This document shows positions 1 to 8,970 of a stretch of 64,000 nucleotides of DNA, piece by piece (position 1 is the stretch's first letter; every line of letters begins with the position of its first letter). The notes under the pieces are model-generated. The model was given only the letters and a program-made list of their open reading frames with translations. It did no database searches and was not told the DNA's origin. The stretch covers positions 4,309,989 to 4,373,988 of the forward strand of contig NC_013517.1 of the NCBI RefSeq assembly GCF_000024405.1, read 5' to 3'. The position numbers and the translations under genes were made by a program. Origin of the DNA: Sebaldella termitidis ATCC 33386 (GTDB lineage Bacteria; Fusobacteriota; Fusobacteriia; Fusobacteriales; Leptotrichiaceae).

Positions 1-15
1 AATTTTATTTTTCAT
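1..15 (-). CDS. 5' end of a leftward gene cut by the window edge
   Basis: An ATG at 15 (read leftward) follows a GAGGCGGAT ribosome-binding site and opens the codons M-K-N-K-I before the sequence ends. The first codons match those of the sugar-binding lipoprotein just upstream (M-K-N-K-I-F-W). A third binding-protein paralog is therefore possible, but a permease or any other gene is equally compatible with five codons. It lies 54 bp downstream of the preceding gene on the same strand, so it is probably the next gene of the operon. Confidence 0.5.
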
Positions 16-69
16 ATCCGCCTCTTTTCATAATTATTCAATGTAATGCTATATTTACAATTAACAGCA

Positions 70-1371
70 CTACCTTGTCATTTGTTCCAATAATTTTGTC
101 AATTCTGTATACATCTGTTCTCCTGCCTGTTCAGGTGTTATTTCGTTGTAATCCAGTTTTTGTGTAATTACCAGACCAAGCTGTCTTGTTCTTTCATCTT
201 CTATATAAGGGCTTTTTTTAGGTCCGGCAAAATTAAGGGCTTTTGTAAGTCCCTCTGCAACAGGTCCTGTAGTAAGACCTTCTTTTTCCAATTCAGCATA
301 AGCACTCTTATTCAAAGGAATTCCCCTTACAGTCCCTAATATTTTGGCTGCCTCAGGATCAGACAGAAGGAAATTCAAAAATTTTGCTGCTTCTTTGGGA
401 TGCTTTGTATTTTTATTTATCGCCAAAGTCATATTTACTTTCAAATAAGCAGATTTATGATCTCCTATTCCTATCAGGAAATCTCCTGCTACCATTGTAT
501 CTCCTTTTTTAAGCATATCACCGTATGCCCCGATCATAGTATTCCAGTTTAGAACACCGCCTAACTCACCATTTATCCATAAAGGATTCTGATCGTCAGG
601 ATAGTTTCCTGCTCCTGCCCTGTCTTTTGCCGATATTACTGCACCGCTGTCTGCAAGCATTTTATAAAACCTAAATGCATCTGCAAGTTCTTCTTTTGTA
701 ACTCCTACTTTATTATCAGTATTTATCAGCGTTTTTCCATATTTTTGCTCCACATAATATTCCACAAAGAACATAGCACCGCTGTCAGAAGTCACTATAT
801 CCAGTGATTTAGTATCCGGACCTATTTTTTGCTTTAATATTTTATCGGCAGCAAGCAGTTCGTCAAATGTTTTAGGTATTTCTATTCCTGCCCTTTCATA
901 CAGAGACTTATTAAAGAAAAATGCTCTTCCATTCATTCCCACAGGTATTGCATTAAGTTTTCCGTTTATTGTAGTATAGCTCAGATCTTCTTTTGTATAG
1001 TTAGCAAGGTTAAATTCATCTTTTAACAGATTAATATCATAAAAGCCGTCCCCGTTTTTTGAAAAATTAAACAGCCATATATAATCTACCTGCATTATAT
1101 CAGGTGCTGTATTTCCTGTTAGCTGTGTCGAAAGCTTCTGGAAATAGCCATCTGTACCGCCGTATTCTGCTTTTATTTTTATTCCCGGATTTTTCTCTTC
1201 AAAAAGCTTTATAGCATCAAGAGTTGCTTTATGACGTGATTCACTTCCCCACCATAAGAATCTCAGTACTATTTCCTTGCTGCCATCTTTACCGGAAGTA
1301 TTATTTTTCTCTCCGCAGCTTACGGTTAAAATCAAAATAAGCATTATTAACCAAAATATTTTATTTTTCAT
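70..1371 (-). CDS. ABC sugar-binding lipoprotein (family 1 extracellular solute-binding protein), copy 1
   Basis: Predicted periplasmic or membrane-anchored receptor of a carbohydrate ABC importer, 433 residues. The start at 1371 is chosen because AAGGAG lies 7 bp upstream; an in-frame ATG 12 codons earlier has no such site. The N-terminus is a lipoprotein signal: basic MKNK, a hydrophobic stretch, then LTVSC with the lipidated Cys at residue 19. The mature part has the family-1 (MalE/UgpB-like) layout, with a G-T-A-P-D segment and a P-K-E-A-A-K-F-L-N-F-L segment near the C-terminus. It is closely similar along its whole length to the next gene, so the two are tandem paralogs. Located at the distal end of the ATPase-oxidoreductase operon. 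No cognate permeases are visible; they may lie beyond the left edge. The substrate cannot be told from sequence. Confidence 0.88.
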   Translation of the reverse strand: MKNKIFWLIMLILILTVSCGEKNNTSGKDGSKEIVLRFLWWGSESRHKATLDAIKLFEEKNPGIKIKAEYGGTDGYFQKLSTQLTGNTAPDIMQVDYIWLFNFSKNGDGFYDINLLKDEFNLANYTKEDLSYTTINGKLNAIPVGMNGRAFFFNKSLYERAGIEIPKTFDELLAADKILKQKIGPDTKSLDIVTSDSGAMFFVEYYVEQKYGKTLINTDNKVGVTKEELADAFRFYKMLADSGAVISAKDRAGAGNYPDDQNPLWINGELGGVLNWNTMIGAYGDMLKKGDTMVAGDFLIGIGDHKSAYLKVNMTLAINKNTKHPKEAAKFLNFLLSDPEAAKILGTVRGIPLNKSAYAELEKEGLTTGPVAEGLTKALNFAGPKKSPYIEDERTRQLGLVITQKLDYNEITPEQAGEQMYTELTKLLEQMTR

Positions 1372-1510
1372 ATTTTTTCTCCTTATTATATTTATTTCGT
1401 TCTCCAAATAAGCAATGAATTCCTGTCTGCATGACCGTATTTTTCATCTGCCTTATACGAAAATAATTTTCATAAGAATATTTAATAACCTATATCGATT
1501 CTTTTTCCGT

Positions 1511-2815
1511 CTATCTTGTCATTTGTTTTAATAATTTTTCCAATTCAGTATATAATCTTTCTCCTGCCTGTTCCGGTGTTAATTCGTTATAATCCACTTT
1601 TTGCGTAATTTCCAGTCCCAGCTTTCTTGTTCTTTCGTCTTCTATATAGGGACTTGTTTTTGGTCCGGCGAAAGCCAGTGCTTTTGTAAGTCCTTCCGCA
1701 AGAGGCCCTTTTGTCTGTCCTTCCTTTTCCAGTTCGGCAAAAGCACTTTTATTCAAAGGAATTCCTCTTACAGTTCCCAGTATTTTTGCTGCTTCAGGAT
1801 CTGACAGCATAAAATTCAGAAATTTTGCAGCTTCTTTCGGATATTTTGTATTTTTATTTATTGCAAAAGCCATATTTACTTTTATGAATGTAGATTTATG
1901 TTCTCCGATTCCTGTCAGAAAATCTCCCGAGACTAATGTATCGCCCTCTTTAAGCATATTCTCATATTGCCCCACCATTGTATTCCATGTTAAAACAGCT
2001 CCCAGCTCGCCGTTTATCCACAAAGGATTCTGATCATCGGGAAAATTTCCCGCTCCCGCTCTGTCTTTTGCCGAAACAACAGCTCCGCTGTCAACCAGCA
2101 TTTTATAAAACTTAAATGCATCCGCAAGCTCTTCTTTTGTGACCCCTATTGTATTTTCAGCAGTTAATATCGGTTTCCCGTATTTTTGCTCTACATAATA
2201 TTCTATAAAAAACAATGCTCCGCTGTCAGTAGAAGTAATATCCAGTGATTTGGCATCCTTACTCACTTTTTCTTTAATTACCTTATCCGTGGCAAGTAAT
2301 TCGTCGAATGTTTTTGGAATTTCCACTCCTGCCTTATCATATAAAGATTTATTAAAGAAAAATGCCCTTCCGTTCATTCCCACAGGTATTGCATTAAGTT
2401 TTCCGTTTATAATAGTATAGCTCAAAGCCTGTTCATCATAGTTATCAAGATTAAAATCATCTTTTAATGTATTAATATCGTAAAAACCATCTCCGTTTTT
2501 TGAAAAGTTATATAACCAGTTGTAGTCTATCTGCATTATATCCGGTGCTGTATTTCCTGTTATCTGTGTAGAGATTTTCTCAAAATGTCCGTCCCATCCG
2601 CTGTATTCTGCTTTTATTTTTACTCCGGGATTTTTTTCCTCATATAGCTTTATTACATCTAAAGTAGCTTTATGACGTGCATCTCCGCCCCACCATGAAA
2701 ATCTCAGCGTAATTTCTTTTTCTGCTCCCGCACCTTTTGAAGATTCTTTTTTCTCACCACAACTTATTGTTAAAACCAAAATAAGCATCATTAACCAAAA
2801 TATTCTTTTTCCCAT
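1511..2815 (-). CDS. ABC sugar-binding lipoprotein, copy 2 (tandem paralog)
   Basis: A 434-residue family-1 extracellular solute-binding protein. The start is supported by AAAAGGAG about 6 bp upstream. The lipoprotein signal ends at LTISC with Cys19. Most of the protein can be aligned without gaps to copy 1 downstream (for example the shared G-M-N-G-R-A-F-F-F-N-K-S-L-Y block), so this is a fairly recent tandem duplication. Differences are spread over the protein, so the two copies may have diverged in ligand preference. It lies 57 bp after the last oxidoreductase gene and 139 bp before copy 1, all on one strand. The expected partner ATPase is the UgpC-like protein at the head of the operon. 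Confidence 0.88.
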   Translation of the reverse strand: MGKRIFWLMMLILVLTISCGEKKESSKGAGAEKEITLRFSWWGGDARHKATLDVIKLYEEKNPGVKIKAEYSGWDGHFEKISTQITGNTAPDIMQIDYNWLYNFSKNGDGFYDINTLKDDFNLDNYDEQALSYTIINGKLNAIPVGMNGRAFFFNKSLYDKAGVEIPKTFDELLATDKVIKEKVSKDAKSLDITSTDSGALFFIEYYVEQKYGKPILTAENTIGVTKEELADAFKFYKMLVDSGAVVSAKDRAGAGNFPDDQNPLWINGELGAVLTWNTMVGQYENMLKEGDTLVSGDFLTGIGEHKSTFIKVNMAFAINKNTKYPKEAAKFLNFMLSDPEAAKILGTVRGIPLNKSAFAELEKEGQTKGPLAEGLTKALAFAGPKTSPYIEDERTRKLGLEITQKVDYNELTPEQAGERLYTELEKLLKQMTR

Positions 2816-2872
2816 ATTTTTTCTCCTTTTATTTTATTTTGACTTTCCAAAAAACATTAACTGCAGATGATT

Positions 2873-4024
2873 TTATTCGTAATCTTTTTCTACTTTATAC
2901 TTTGACTTTCTCACTCTTTCATTTAACTTTTCTAAAAATAAATCCTCGTCTATCGGAAACTCCACCCAGTTATCAATAAATGTAGACAGATATACCGCAT
3001 TTGATATCATTAATTCATTTATTGCATCTGTCCCCGGAGCCAGAAGAGGTGTTCCGTTTATTATTGTATCTATCCAGTCTTTTATTACAAGAACATGCTG
3101 TGATTCATCTGATTTTTCCACAGGAACTTCGCATTTCCAATACTCAGGCATTATAAAATTTCCTGTCTTATCGAATCCCTGTACTTTCAGATTTTTATTA
3201 TATTCTATTTCAGATTCCCGTAATCTGTAGAATTCTATCTGACTGTTTTCTATTATTACTTTTCCTTTATCCCCTGTTATTTCCAGTCTGTTTGAGCCCG
3301 GTACTTCGGACACTGAAGATATAAACACGCCAGTAGCCCCGTTTTCATATTCAAAGTAAGCTGTTACTTCGTCTTCTACCTCTATATTTCTGTTTTTCCC
3401 AAAATATGCAAAGCCTCTCACTCTTTTCGGCATTCCAAATATCCACTGAAACAGATCCAGCTGATGCGGACATTGATTTATCAATACTCCTCCGCCTTCT
3501 CCGCCCCATGTTGCTCTCCATGTCCCGGAATTATAGTAAGCCTGTGTTCTGTACCAGTCTGTTATAATCCAGTTTATTCTCTTTAAAGTTCCCAGTTCGC
3601 CGCTGGAAACCAGATCCTTTACTTTTTGATAAAGCGGATTCGTTCTCTGATTAAATACCACTCCAAAAATTTTATCAGATTCAGCAGCCTTTTTATAAAG
3701 TCTTCTTACGGCCTTTGTATAAACCCCTATCGGTTTTTCTACCAAAACATGGTATCCGTTATCCAGTGCCTTTTCTGCAAGAACCGGATGCGCATAATGC
3801 GGAGTAGCCACTAACACAGCATCAAATTCATGACTTCCAAAAAAGTCCTCTTCTTTTGTAAAGTATTTTAATTTATTCCCATACAGATTTTCTGCTTTTT
3901 TTATTTTTTCAGAATCTATATCAAAAACTGCAGTAAGCTGAACATTTGAAAACACACCGCTTTCAAAATTTCTGACATGCATTGATCCTATGTTTCCATA
4001 GCCAATGACACCTATTTTTACCAA
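2873..4024 (-). CDS. Gfo/Idh/MocA-family NAD(P)-dependent oxidoreductase (first of three by coordinate)
   Basis: A 383-residue predicted sugar dehydrogenase or related enzyme. The N-terminal Rossmann fold carries G-x-G-N-I-G-x-M-H at residues 8-16. The E-K-P-I-G motif contains the family's catalytic Lys, and a G-G-G-V-L-I-N-Q-x-x-H-x-L-D segment follows in the C-terminal domain. The start is a TTG at 4024. It is preceded by AAGGAGG at good spacing and overlaps the end of the upstream gene by 7 bp, which indicates translational coupling. The next in-frame ATG would delete the nucleotide-binding Gly motif. Family members act on inositols, glucose-type sugars, 3-keto-glycosides or glycosylated amines; the exact reaction is not deducible. 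Confidence 0.88.
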   Translation of the reverse strand: MVKIGVIGYGNIGSMHVRNFESGVFSNVQLTAVFDIDSEKIKKAENLYGNKLKYFTKEEDFFGSHEFDAVLVATPHYAHPVLAEKALDNGYHVLVEKPIGVYTKAVRRLYKKAAESDKIFGVVFNQRTNPLYQKVKDLVSSGELGTLKRINWIITDWYRTQAYYNSGTWRATWGGEGGGVLINQCPHQLDLFQWIFGMPKRVRGFAYFGKNRNIEVEDEVTAYFEYENGATGVFISSVSEVPGSNRLEITGDKGKVIIENSQIEFYRLRESEIEYNKNLKVQGFDKTGNFIMPEYWKCEVPVEKSDESQHVLVIKDWIDTIINGTPLLAPGTDAINELMISNAVYLSTFIDNWVEFPIDEDLFLEKLNERVRKSKYKVEKDYE

Positions 4025-5022
4025 GTTTTTTCCTCCTTATCATAAATTTTTTCTATTATTTTCAAAGCTTTTATTCCTTCTTTTATGTTTATATAATTAT
4101 CTGTTTTGTTCAAAATAGATTCATAAAAGTTTTTTATCAGTATTTCATGGGAATTCCCGTAACATTTTTTATTAAATTCATTTTTTGTAAAACTTTCCTC
4201 CTCAAGAAGTACCTCGTCATCCTCCAGAAATAATCTTAATTTATTGTTTTTTATATTTAATATCCCTTTTTCACAATGAACTTCGAGTTCTGCCCCCGAG
4301 TCATACGAATAATTATTTGTAGCATAAAAAACACCTTTTGCCCCGTTTTCAAATATCATATATGCTTCCACAGTGTCTTCGACTTCTATTTCATTTGTTG
4401 TACGGTGCTTGTGTACACTTCCGTTGAGTATTTTTATATCCCCGGCAAACCAGAGCATAAGATCAAGAGTATGGATAGCCTGATTTATCAGCACCCCTCC
4501 GCCTTCTTTTTCTATAGTACCTTTCCAGTCACTGTAAAGATAATATTCCGGTCCTCTGCACCAGGCGAGAAGCCCTTTTACTCCAAGAATTTTCCCGTAT
4601 TTATTTTCATCCAGCAGCTTTTTCATATATACAGATGTTCTGTTTAATCTGTTTTGATAGACTATAGCTGAAAGCACCCCGTTTTTTTCCGACTCTTCCA
4701 CTAAGTTTTCAGCTTCTTTTACACTTAATGCAAGGGGTTTTTCTATGAGAAGATTTTTTCCGTGTTTTATAAAATCCATCGCAATTTCATAGTGATTATA
4801 ATGCGGTGTGGTTATATGAACTGTGTCTATATCTTTCCTGTCCAGTATTTCTTTGTAGTCGCATATCACAGGTATACTATCTCCCCGGGAAAGCTCCTCG
4901 GCCTTTTCGGAATTATTTTCCACGATACATACTATTTCTGCCAGTCCGCTGTTTTTTATTGCTTCTGCATGGACTTTACTTATAGATCCTCCTCCTACTA
5001 TAGCTACTCTTAACTTTTGCAT
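4018..5022 (-). CDS. Gfo/Idh/MocA-family oxidoreductase (second of three)
   Basis: A 334-residue NAD(P)-dependent oxidoreductase. The N-terminal dinucleotide fold has V-G-G-G-S-I-S-K-V-H at residues 9-18. The catalytic-Lys motif appears as I-E-K-P-L-A-L-S, and G-G-G-V-L-I-N-Q-A-I-H-T-L-D follows. AAAGGAG lies upstream of the ATG. The gene starts 17 bp after the third oxidoreductase ends and overlaps the first by 7 bp, so the three enzymes are probably made together. They are clearly different from one another, not recent duplicates. That fits sequential or complementary redox steps on one class of sugar rather than gene-dosage amplification. Confidence 0.88.
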   Translation of the reverse strand: MQKLRVAIVGGGSISKVHAEAIKNSGLAEIVCIVENNSEKAEELSRGDSIPVICDYKEILDRKDIDTVHITTPHYNHYEIAMDFIKHGKNLLIEKPLALSVKEAENLVEESEKNGVLSAIVYQNRLNRTSVYMKKLLDENKYGKILGVKGLLAWCRGPEYYLYSDWKGTIEKEGGGVLINQAIHTLDLMLWFAGDIKILNGSVHKHRTTNEIEVEDTVEAYMIFENGAKGVFYATNNYSYDSGAELEVHCEKGILNIKNNKLRLFLEDDEVLLEEESFTKNEFNKKCYGNSHEILIKNFYESILNKTDNYINIKEGIKALKIIEKIYDKEEKTW

Positions 5023-5039
5023 ACCGTACTCCTTTGAAA

Positions 5040-6113
5040 TTATTTTATCTTAACTGCTTTTTCCTGTGCAATAAGACATAATTCTGCTGCTTTAAATGCA
5101 TGTTCCTGTGTCATAGAATTTTCTGTTCTGTTTATACAGTCCAGTATAAATTCCCCAAAAAAAGGAAATCCTATTTCCCCTGTTACGGAATAACGTTTTT
5201 CACCGTCTTTATTTACCAGATATACGTTATCTCCTTTATTATCCCTTGCTATATCTATATATTTTCTAATTTCTATATATCCCTCTGTTCCGAGGATCAT
5301 TGTTCTTCCATCTCCCCATGTTCCTAAACCGTCAGGCGTAAACCAGTCTATCCTGAAGTAATTCGTTGTTCCGTTATCCCCAAGCAGATTGGCATGACCA
5401 AAATCCTCAAGTTCCGGAGTATCGGGATTTCCATAATTAGCAACCTCACTGGAAACTACCGTGGCATCTTTAGCTCCTGAAAAATATAAATACTGTTCTA
5501 TCTGATGGCTTCCTATATCACATAATATTCCGCCGTATTTATCCTTTTGAAAAAACCATTCCGGTCTGTCTTTTTTATTCAATCTGTGTGGTCCCAGACC
5601 TATTACCTGGAGGACTTTCCCAATTGCACCCTGATTTATCAGTTCTCCCGCAAAAACTGCTCCCTCTACATGCAGTCTCTCGCTATAATACACATAATAT
5701 TTTAATCCTGTTTCAGCTGCTTTTTTCTTTGCTGCCTCCAGCTGTTCCATTGTAGTAAACGGTGATTTATCTGTAAAATAATCTTTTCCATGATCCATTG
5801 CTCTCAGGCCCAGAGCACATCTTTCCGACGGTACTGCTGCTCCTGCTATTAATTTTACTTCAGGATCATTAAAAATTTCTTCTTCTGAAGCTGCTGCCTT
5901 TGCATTAGGATACACCTTCAAAAAATTTTCCACTTTTGCGGGATCCGGATCATATACATATTTCAATGTCGCCCCAGCTTCTGTTAAGCCGTTACACATT
6001 CCGTAAATATGTCCGTGATCCAGTGCTATTGCTGCAAAAACAAATTCCCCCTCTTTACATACCGGCTTCGGTTTTCCCTTTGGTGCATAATTCATTCCGT
6101 CTGTTTTTTGCAT
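5040..6113 (-). CDS. Gfo/Idh/MocA-family oxidoreductase (third of three, divergent)
   Basis: A 357-residue oxidoreductase of the same superfamily but a different subfamily. The N-terminus has a roughly 25-residue leader before the Rossmann strand (V-F-A-A-I-A-L-D-H-G-H-I-Y-G-M), where the usual G-x-G-x-x-G is replaced by D-H-G-H-I-Y-G. The usual E-K-P is D-K-S-P-F, keeping the Lys. The C-terminal domain keeps a C-D-I-G-S-H-Q-I-E-Q-Y motif. AAGGAGG precedes the ATG. It lies 30 bp after the ABC ATPase gene. Whether it binds NAD(H) normally with the altered Gly motif cannot be judged from sequence. Confidence 0.82.
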   Translation of the reverse strand: MQKTDGMNYAPKGKPKPVCKEGEFVFAAIALDHGHIYGMCNGLTEAGATLKYVYDPDPAKVENFLKVYPNAKAAASEEEIFNDPEVKLIAGAAVPSERCALGLRAMDHGKDYFTDKSPFTTMEQLEAAKKKAAETGLKYYVYYSERLHVEGAVFAGELINQGAIGKVLQVIGLGPHRLNKKDRPEWFFQKDKYGGILCDIGSHQIEQYLYFSGAKDATVVSSEVANYGNPDTPELEDFGHANLLGDNGTTNYFRIDWFTPDGLGTWGDGRTMILGTEGYIEIRKYIDIARDNKGDNVYLVNKDGEKRYSVTGEIGFPFFGEFILDCINRTENSMTQEHAFKAAELCLIAQEKAVKIK

Positions 6114-6143
6114 GATTCCTCCTTAATTTTTTGAATAACTTAT

Positions 6144-7238
6144 TCAGATAGCTTCTTCAGTATCTGTATCAAATAAATGACATTTTTCCATATCTATCTT
6201 AAATATTCCGGTCTCCTTCAGGCTCAGACTTTCCTCCTGATTCAGCGTCAGTCTTGCTGTTATCTGGTTTCCTTCACTCTCAAAATACACTATCTCTTCA
6301 TTACCCATCTGTTCTTTTACCAGTATATTCCCTTTCAGTGCATTCTGCTCACCCTCTTTTCCCAGTGAGATATGTTCCGGTCTTATTCCAAATGACACCT
6401 CTTTTCCTGTATGTCCTTTTATCTTCTCTCTCATGCTCTCTGGAAATTCCAGCTCTGTCCCCTTTACCTTCATTAACAGCTTCCCGTCTTTTTCTTCTAT
6501 TACTCCGTTCAAAAAATTCATTGTCGGTGATCCTATAAAGCCTGCTACGAATTTATTCGCTGGATGGTTATACAGATTTAACGGCGTATCCACCTGCATG
6601 ATCTTTCCTTCTCTTAAGACACATATTCTATCTCCCATTGTCATTGCTTCAACCTGATCATGTGTTACATAAATCATTGTAGACCCCAGCTCTTTGTGCA
6701 GCTGGCTTATTCTTACCCTCATGGATACTCTCAGCTTTGCATCAAGATTACTTAAAGGCTCGTCAAAAAGGAATACTTCCGGCTCTCTTACTATTGCTCT
6801 TCCAAGTGCCACCCTTTGTCTTTGCCCTCCTGACATATCCTTTGGTTTTCTGTCCAGCAGGTCTGTTATTTCAAGCTTTTCGGCTGCATCCCTTACTCTT
6901 TTGTCTATTTCCGACTTTGGTGTCTTCTTTAGCTTCAGCCCGAAAGCCATGTTATCATAAACGCTCATATGCGGATAAAGGGCATAGTTCTGAAAAACCA
7001 TTGCTATTCCTCTGTCTTTTGGTGCCACATCATTAACGAGCTTATCACCGATATATATTTCCCCTCCCGTGATCTCTTCAAGACCTGCTACCATTCTAAG
7101 CGTAGTTGATTTAGCACATCCCGAGGGACCGACAAAGACCATAAACTCCCCGTCTTTAATATCAAGATTTATCCCGTGTACTGCTTTAAATCCGTTTGGA
7201 TATTGTTTCTCTACTCCTTTTAATGTTACCTTTGCCAT
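6144..7238 (-). CDS. ugpC: Carbohydrate ABC transporter ATPase (MalK/UgpC/MsmK type)
   Basis: A 364-residue nucleotide-binding subunit that powers sugar importers of the CUT1 class. It has a Walker A region at residues 37-45, signature M-S-G-G-Q-R-Q-R, Walker B F-L-F-D-E-P, the H of the H-loop in V-T-H-D-Q, and a C-terminal TOBE-type regulatory region from about 240. The Walker A is G-P-S-G-C-A-K-S-T: Ala42 takes the place of the Gly before the catalytic Lys (codon GCT). First gene of the leftward operon, 33 bp downstream of a perfect palindrome. MsmK/UgpC ATPases often serve several importers, so it need not be specific to this locus. The symbol reflects family, not proven substrate. Confidence 0.9.
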   Translation of the reverse strand: MAKVTLKGVEKQYPNGFKAVHGINLDIKDGEFMVFVGPSGCAKSTTLRMVAGLEEITGGEIYIGDKLVNDVAPKDRGIAMVFQNYALYPHMSVYDNMAFGLKLKKTPKSEIDKRVRDAAEKLEITDLLDRKPKDMSGGQRQRVALGRAIVREPEVFLFDEPLSNLDAKLRVSMRVRISQLHKELGSTMIYVTHDQVEAMTMGDRICVLREGKIMQVDTPLNLYNHPANKFVAGFIGSPTMNFLNGVIEEKDGKLLMKVKGTELEFPESMREKIKGHTGKEVSFGIRPEHISLGKEGEQNALKGNILVKEQMGNEEIVYFESEGNQITARLTLNQEESLSLKETGIFKIDMEKCHLFDTDTEEAI

Positions 7239-7270
7239 AACTAACCTCCATAAAATTAATAATATAATCT

Positions 7271-7313
7271 TATGTTATATACTAATATATAACATATTTT
7301 TTTTAAAAGTCAA
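7271..7313 (-). promoter_or_regulatory. Promoter and palindromic operator of the ABC/oxidoreductase operon
   Basis: Read leftward, TTGACT (7313-7308) and TATATA (7291-7286) form -35 and -10 boxes with a 16-bp spacer. A perfect palindrome, TATGTTATATA-CTAA-TATATAACATA (7271-7296), covers the -10. A protein bound there should block RNA polymerase. The same TATA-CTAA-TATA core recurs before the divergent GntR gene and before the KDPG aldolase gene. The adjacent GntR/FCD protein is therefore the likely ligand (inference). Confidence 0.7.
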
Positions 7314-7435
7314 CACTGCCTGATATACAGAAAAAAAAATTTGTTTTTTTCCGTCAAACTAATTTTTTTATTTATATTTACACATTCTCCATGTATTATT
7401 TTTATTCTAAAATTCTAAATTAATTTTTCTTTTTG

Positions 7436-7513
7436 TTGTTTTTTTTCTAAAAATGTGTCTATAATTTAAAAAGTAAAATAAGTATAATTTTATAGTTATA
7501 TACTAATATATAA
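7436..7513 (+). promoter_or_regulatory. Promoter and operator of the rightward GntR gene
   Basis: TTGTTT (7436-7441) and TATAAT (7460-7465) are 18 bp apart. A second TATAAT occurs at 7483-7488. The palindrome TTATATA-CTAA-TATATAA (7496-7513) lies downstream of the expected start site and 32 bp before the ATG. This is the position expected for autorepression. The core is identical to the operator on the other side of the divergent intergenic region. Confidence 0.6.
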
Positions 7514-7545
7514 GTTTTGATTGTTAAAAATTATAAGGAGGATCA

Positions 7546-8241
7546 ATGTCGGTAAATATAAATAACCTAAATAAAAATATTGGTGAAAATAACAGTCAGT
7601 ATGCCTACAGAGTCCTGAAAGACAATATTATGAACCTTACTTTGTCTCCGGGACAGGTTATAAATGAAAATGAATTAGTTGATATCTTAAAAATCAGCCG
7701 TACTCCCATAAGAGAAGCCATCTTCAAGCTAAAAGACGAAGCTCTTATAGATGTATATCCCCAAAAGGCCTCTTTTGTATCATTAATTGATCTGAACAGA
7801 GTTGAGGAAGCTTTCTTTTTAAGAAAAATAGTCGAAACCGAAGTATTAAAACTTTGCTGCGAATCCTGTGAAACCGAATATCTGAAAAAACTTGAAAAAA
7901 ATATCTACCTTCAGGAAATTGTTGTTAATATTGAAGAAGATAAAAGTGCTTTTTTTTCACTTGATAATGAATTTCATACTATTATCTACGATTCTGTAAG
8001 TAAGTCCAGAGTCTGGACTACTATTAAGACTTTCAGCACTCATTATGACAGACTGAGATATCTGGATATTATTGAAAAAATAAATCTCATAAATCTCCTG
8101 AACCAGCATAAGGAAATAGTAAAAATCATTAAAGAAAAAGATATTTCCCGGGTAGAATCCATCCTGCTCAGTCATTTGACTAATTTTAGAGGAGAGCTTC
8201 CGTCTTTTATGGAAAAATATGGAAATTTTTTTGAAAAATAA
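7546..8241 (+). CDS. GntR-family regulator, FadR subfamily with FCD ligand domain (A)
   Basis: A 231-residue transcription factor. A winged-helix domain occupies about residues 15-85, with the GntR recognition helix in I-S-R-T-P-I-R-E-A. An all-helical FCD sensor domain follows, with the usual metal or ligand residues in D-N-E-F-H, N-Q-H-K-E and L-S-H-L. AAGGAGG precedes the ATG. It is divergent from the ABC/oxidoreductase operon and has a palindrome in its own leader. FCD proteins typically respond to sugar acids or carboxylates, which agrees with the nearby KDG/KDPG enzymes. Most likely a local repressor with autoregulation (inference from position and operators). Confidence 0.88.
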   Translation: MSVNINNLNKNIGENNSQYAYRVLKDNIMNLTLSPGQVINENELVDILKISRTPIREAIFKLKDEALIDVYPQKASFVSLIDLNRVEEAFFLRKIVETEVLKLCCESCETEYLKKLEKNIYLQEIVVNIEEDKSAFFSLDNEFHTIIYDSVSKSRVWTTIKTFSTHYDRLRYLDIIEKINLINLLNQHKEIVKIIKEKDISRVESILLSHLTNFRGELPSFMEKYGNFFEK

Positions 8242-8252
8242 TACATTATATA

Positions 8253-8286
8253 GATAAAAAGGGGAGGATTTTCCTTCCTTTTTATC
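8253..8286. terminator. Bidirectional terminator between two convergent GntR genes
   Basis: GATAAAAAGG at 8253-8262 pairs with CCTTTTTATC at 8277-8286, with further GGA/TCC pairing toward the loop. A and T runs on both sides suit termination in both directions. It fills the 45-bp gap between the convergent genes. Confidence 0.7.
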
Positions 8287-8970
8287 TTAAAAATATTCGG
8301 CATACTGTTCTTTAATAGTTTTGATATGTGTTTTTCCTCTTTCAAGATGTCTTATTAATATTTCTGACAATCCCTCCTTTTCATGATTTTTTATTTTATT
8401 GAATATTTCCTTATGTTCTGTGTAAACAAGATTCCATATTTCTTCGGAATCCAGCGTTAATCCCATTATTCTTACTCTGTTCAGCTGACCGCTTATATTC
8501 TGTATACTTTCCCAGATTCTCATTTTGTTACTACCTTCATATATTATTCGGTGAAAATCATTATCATACTGAAAAAGTTTTTCATAATTCTTCTGCTTCA
8601 GATATAATTCCTGAGAATGCAGATTTTCTTCCAGTAAAAACAGATATGATTCAGGAAAGACCTCCGCTGCCAGCTTGGTTATCTCCACTTCAAGTATTTC
8701 CCTCATATATCTAGATTCTTCCACGGACTGTTCATTTATCTTGGAGATATATGTACCTTTTTGCGGAATTATCTCTACCAGCTCCTCCTGATGAAGATGT
8801 ATCAAAGCCTCTCTTACTGGTGTTCTGCTTACTTCCAGCTTATCTGCCAGCTCCTGCTCCGAAACCTGGGCTCCGGGTATTAAGCGTGCATTTATAATAC
8901 TGTCCTTTAAAATATTATAAACATAATTTTTTATTGTTTCATTTGTAGTTTTAGTCTTTTTTCCTAACAT
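8287..8970 (-). CDS. GntR-family regulator, FadR subfamily with FCD ligand domain (B)
   Basis: A 227-residue GntR/FCD protein, convergent with regulator A. The winged-helix recognition segment V-S-R-T-P-V-R-E-A is at about residues 48-56. The FCD residues appear in D-N-D-F-H, T-E-H-K-E and I-R-H-L. It is a paralog of A but clearly diverged. No TATA-CTAA-TATA palindrome was seen in its own upstream region; a long imperfect inverted repeat (TGCACTGGT ... ACCAGT, about 9045-9091) lies there instead. It may control the KDG/KDPG genes, or sense a second metabolite of the same pathway. Confidence 0.87.
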   Translation of the reverse strand: MLGKKTKTTNETIKNYVYNILKDSIINARLIPGAQVSEQELADKLEVSRTPVREALIHLHQEELVEIIPQKGTYISKINEQSVEESRYMREILEVEITKLAAEVFPESYLFLLEENLHSQELYLKQKNYEKLFQYDNDFHRIIYEGSNKMRIWESIQNISGQLNRVRIMGLTLDSEEIWNLVYTEHKEIFNKIKNHEKEGLSEILIRHLERGKTHIKTIKEQYAEYF

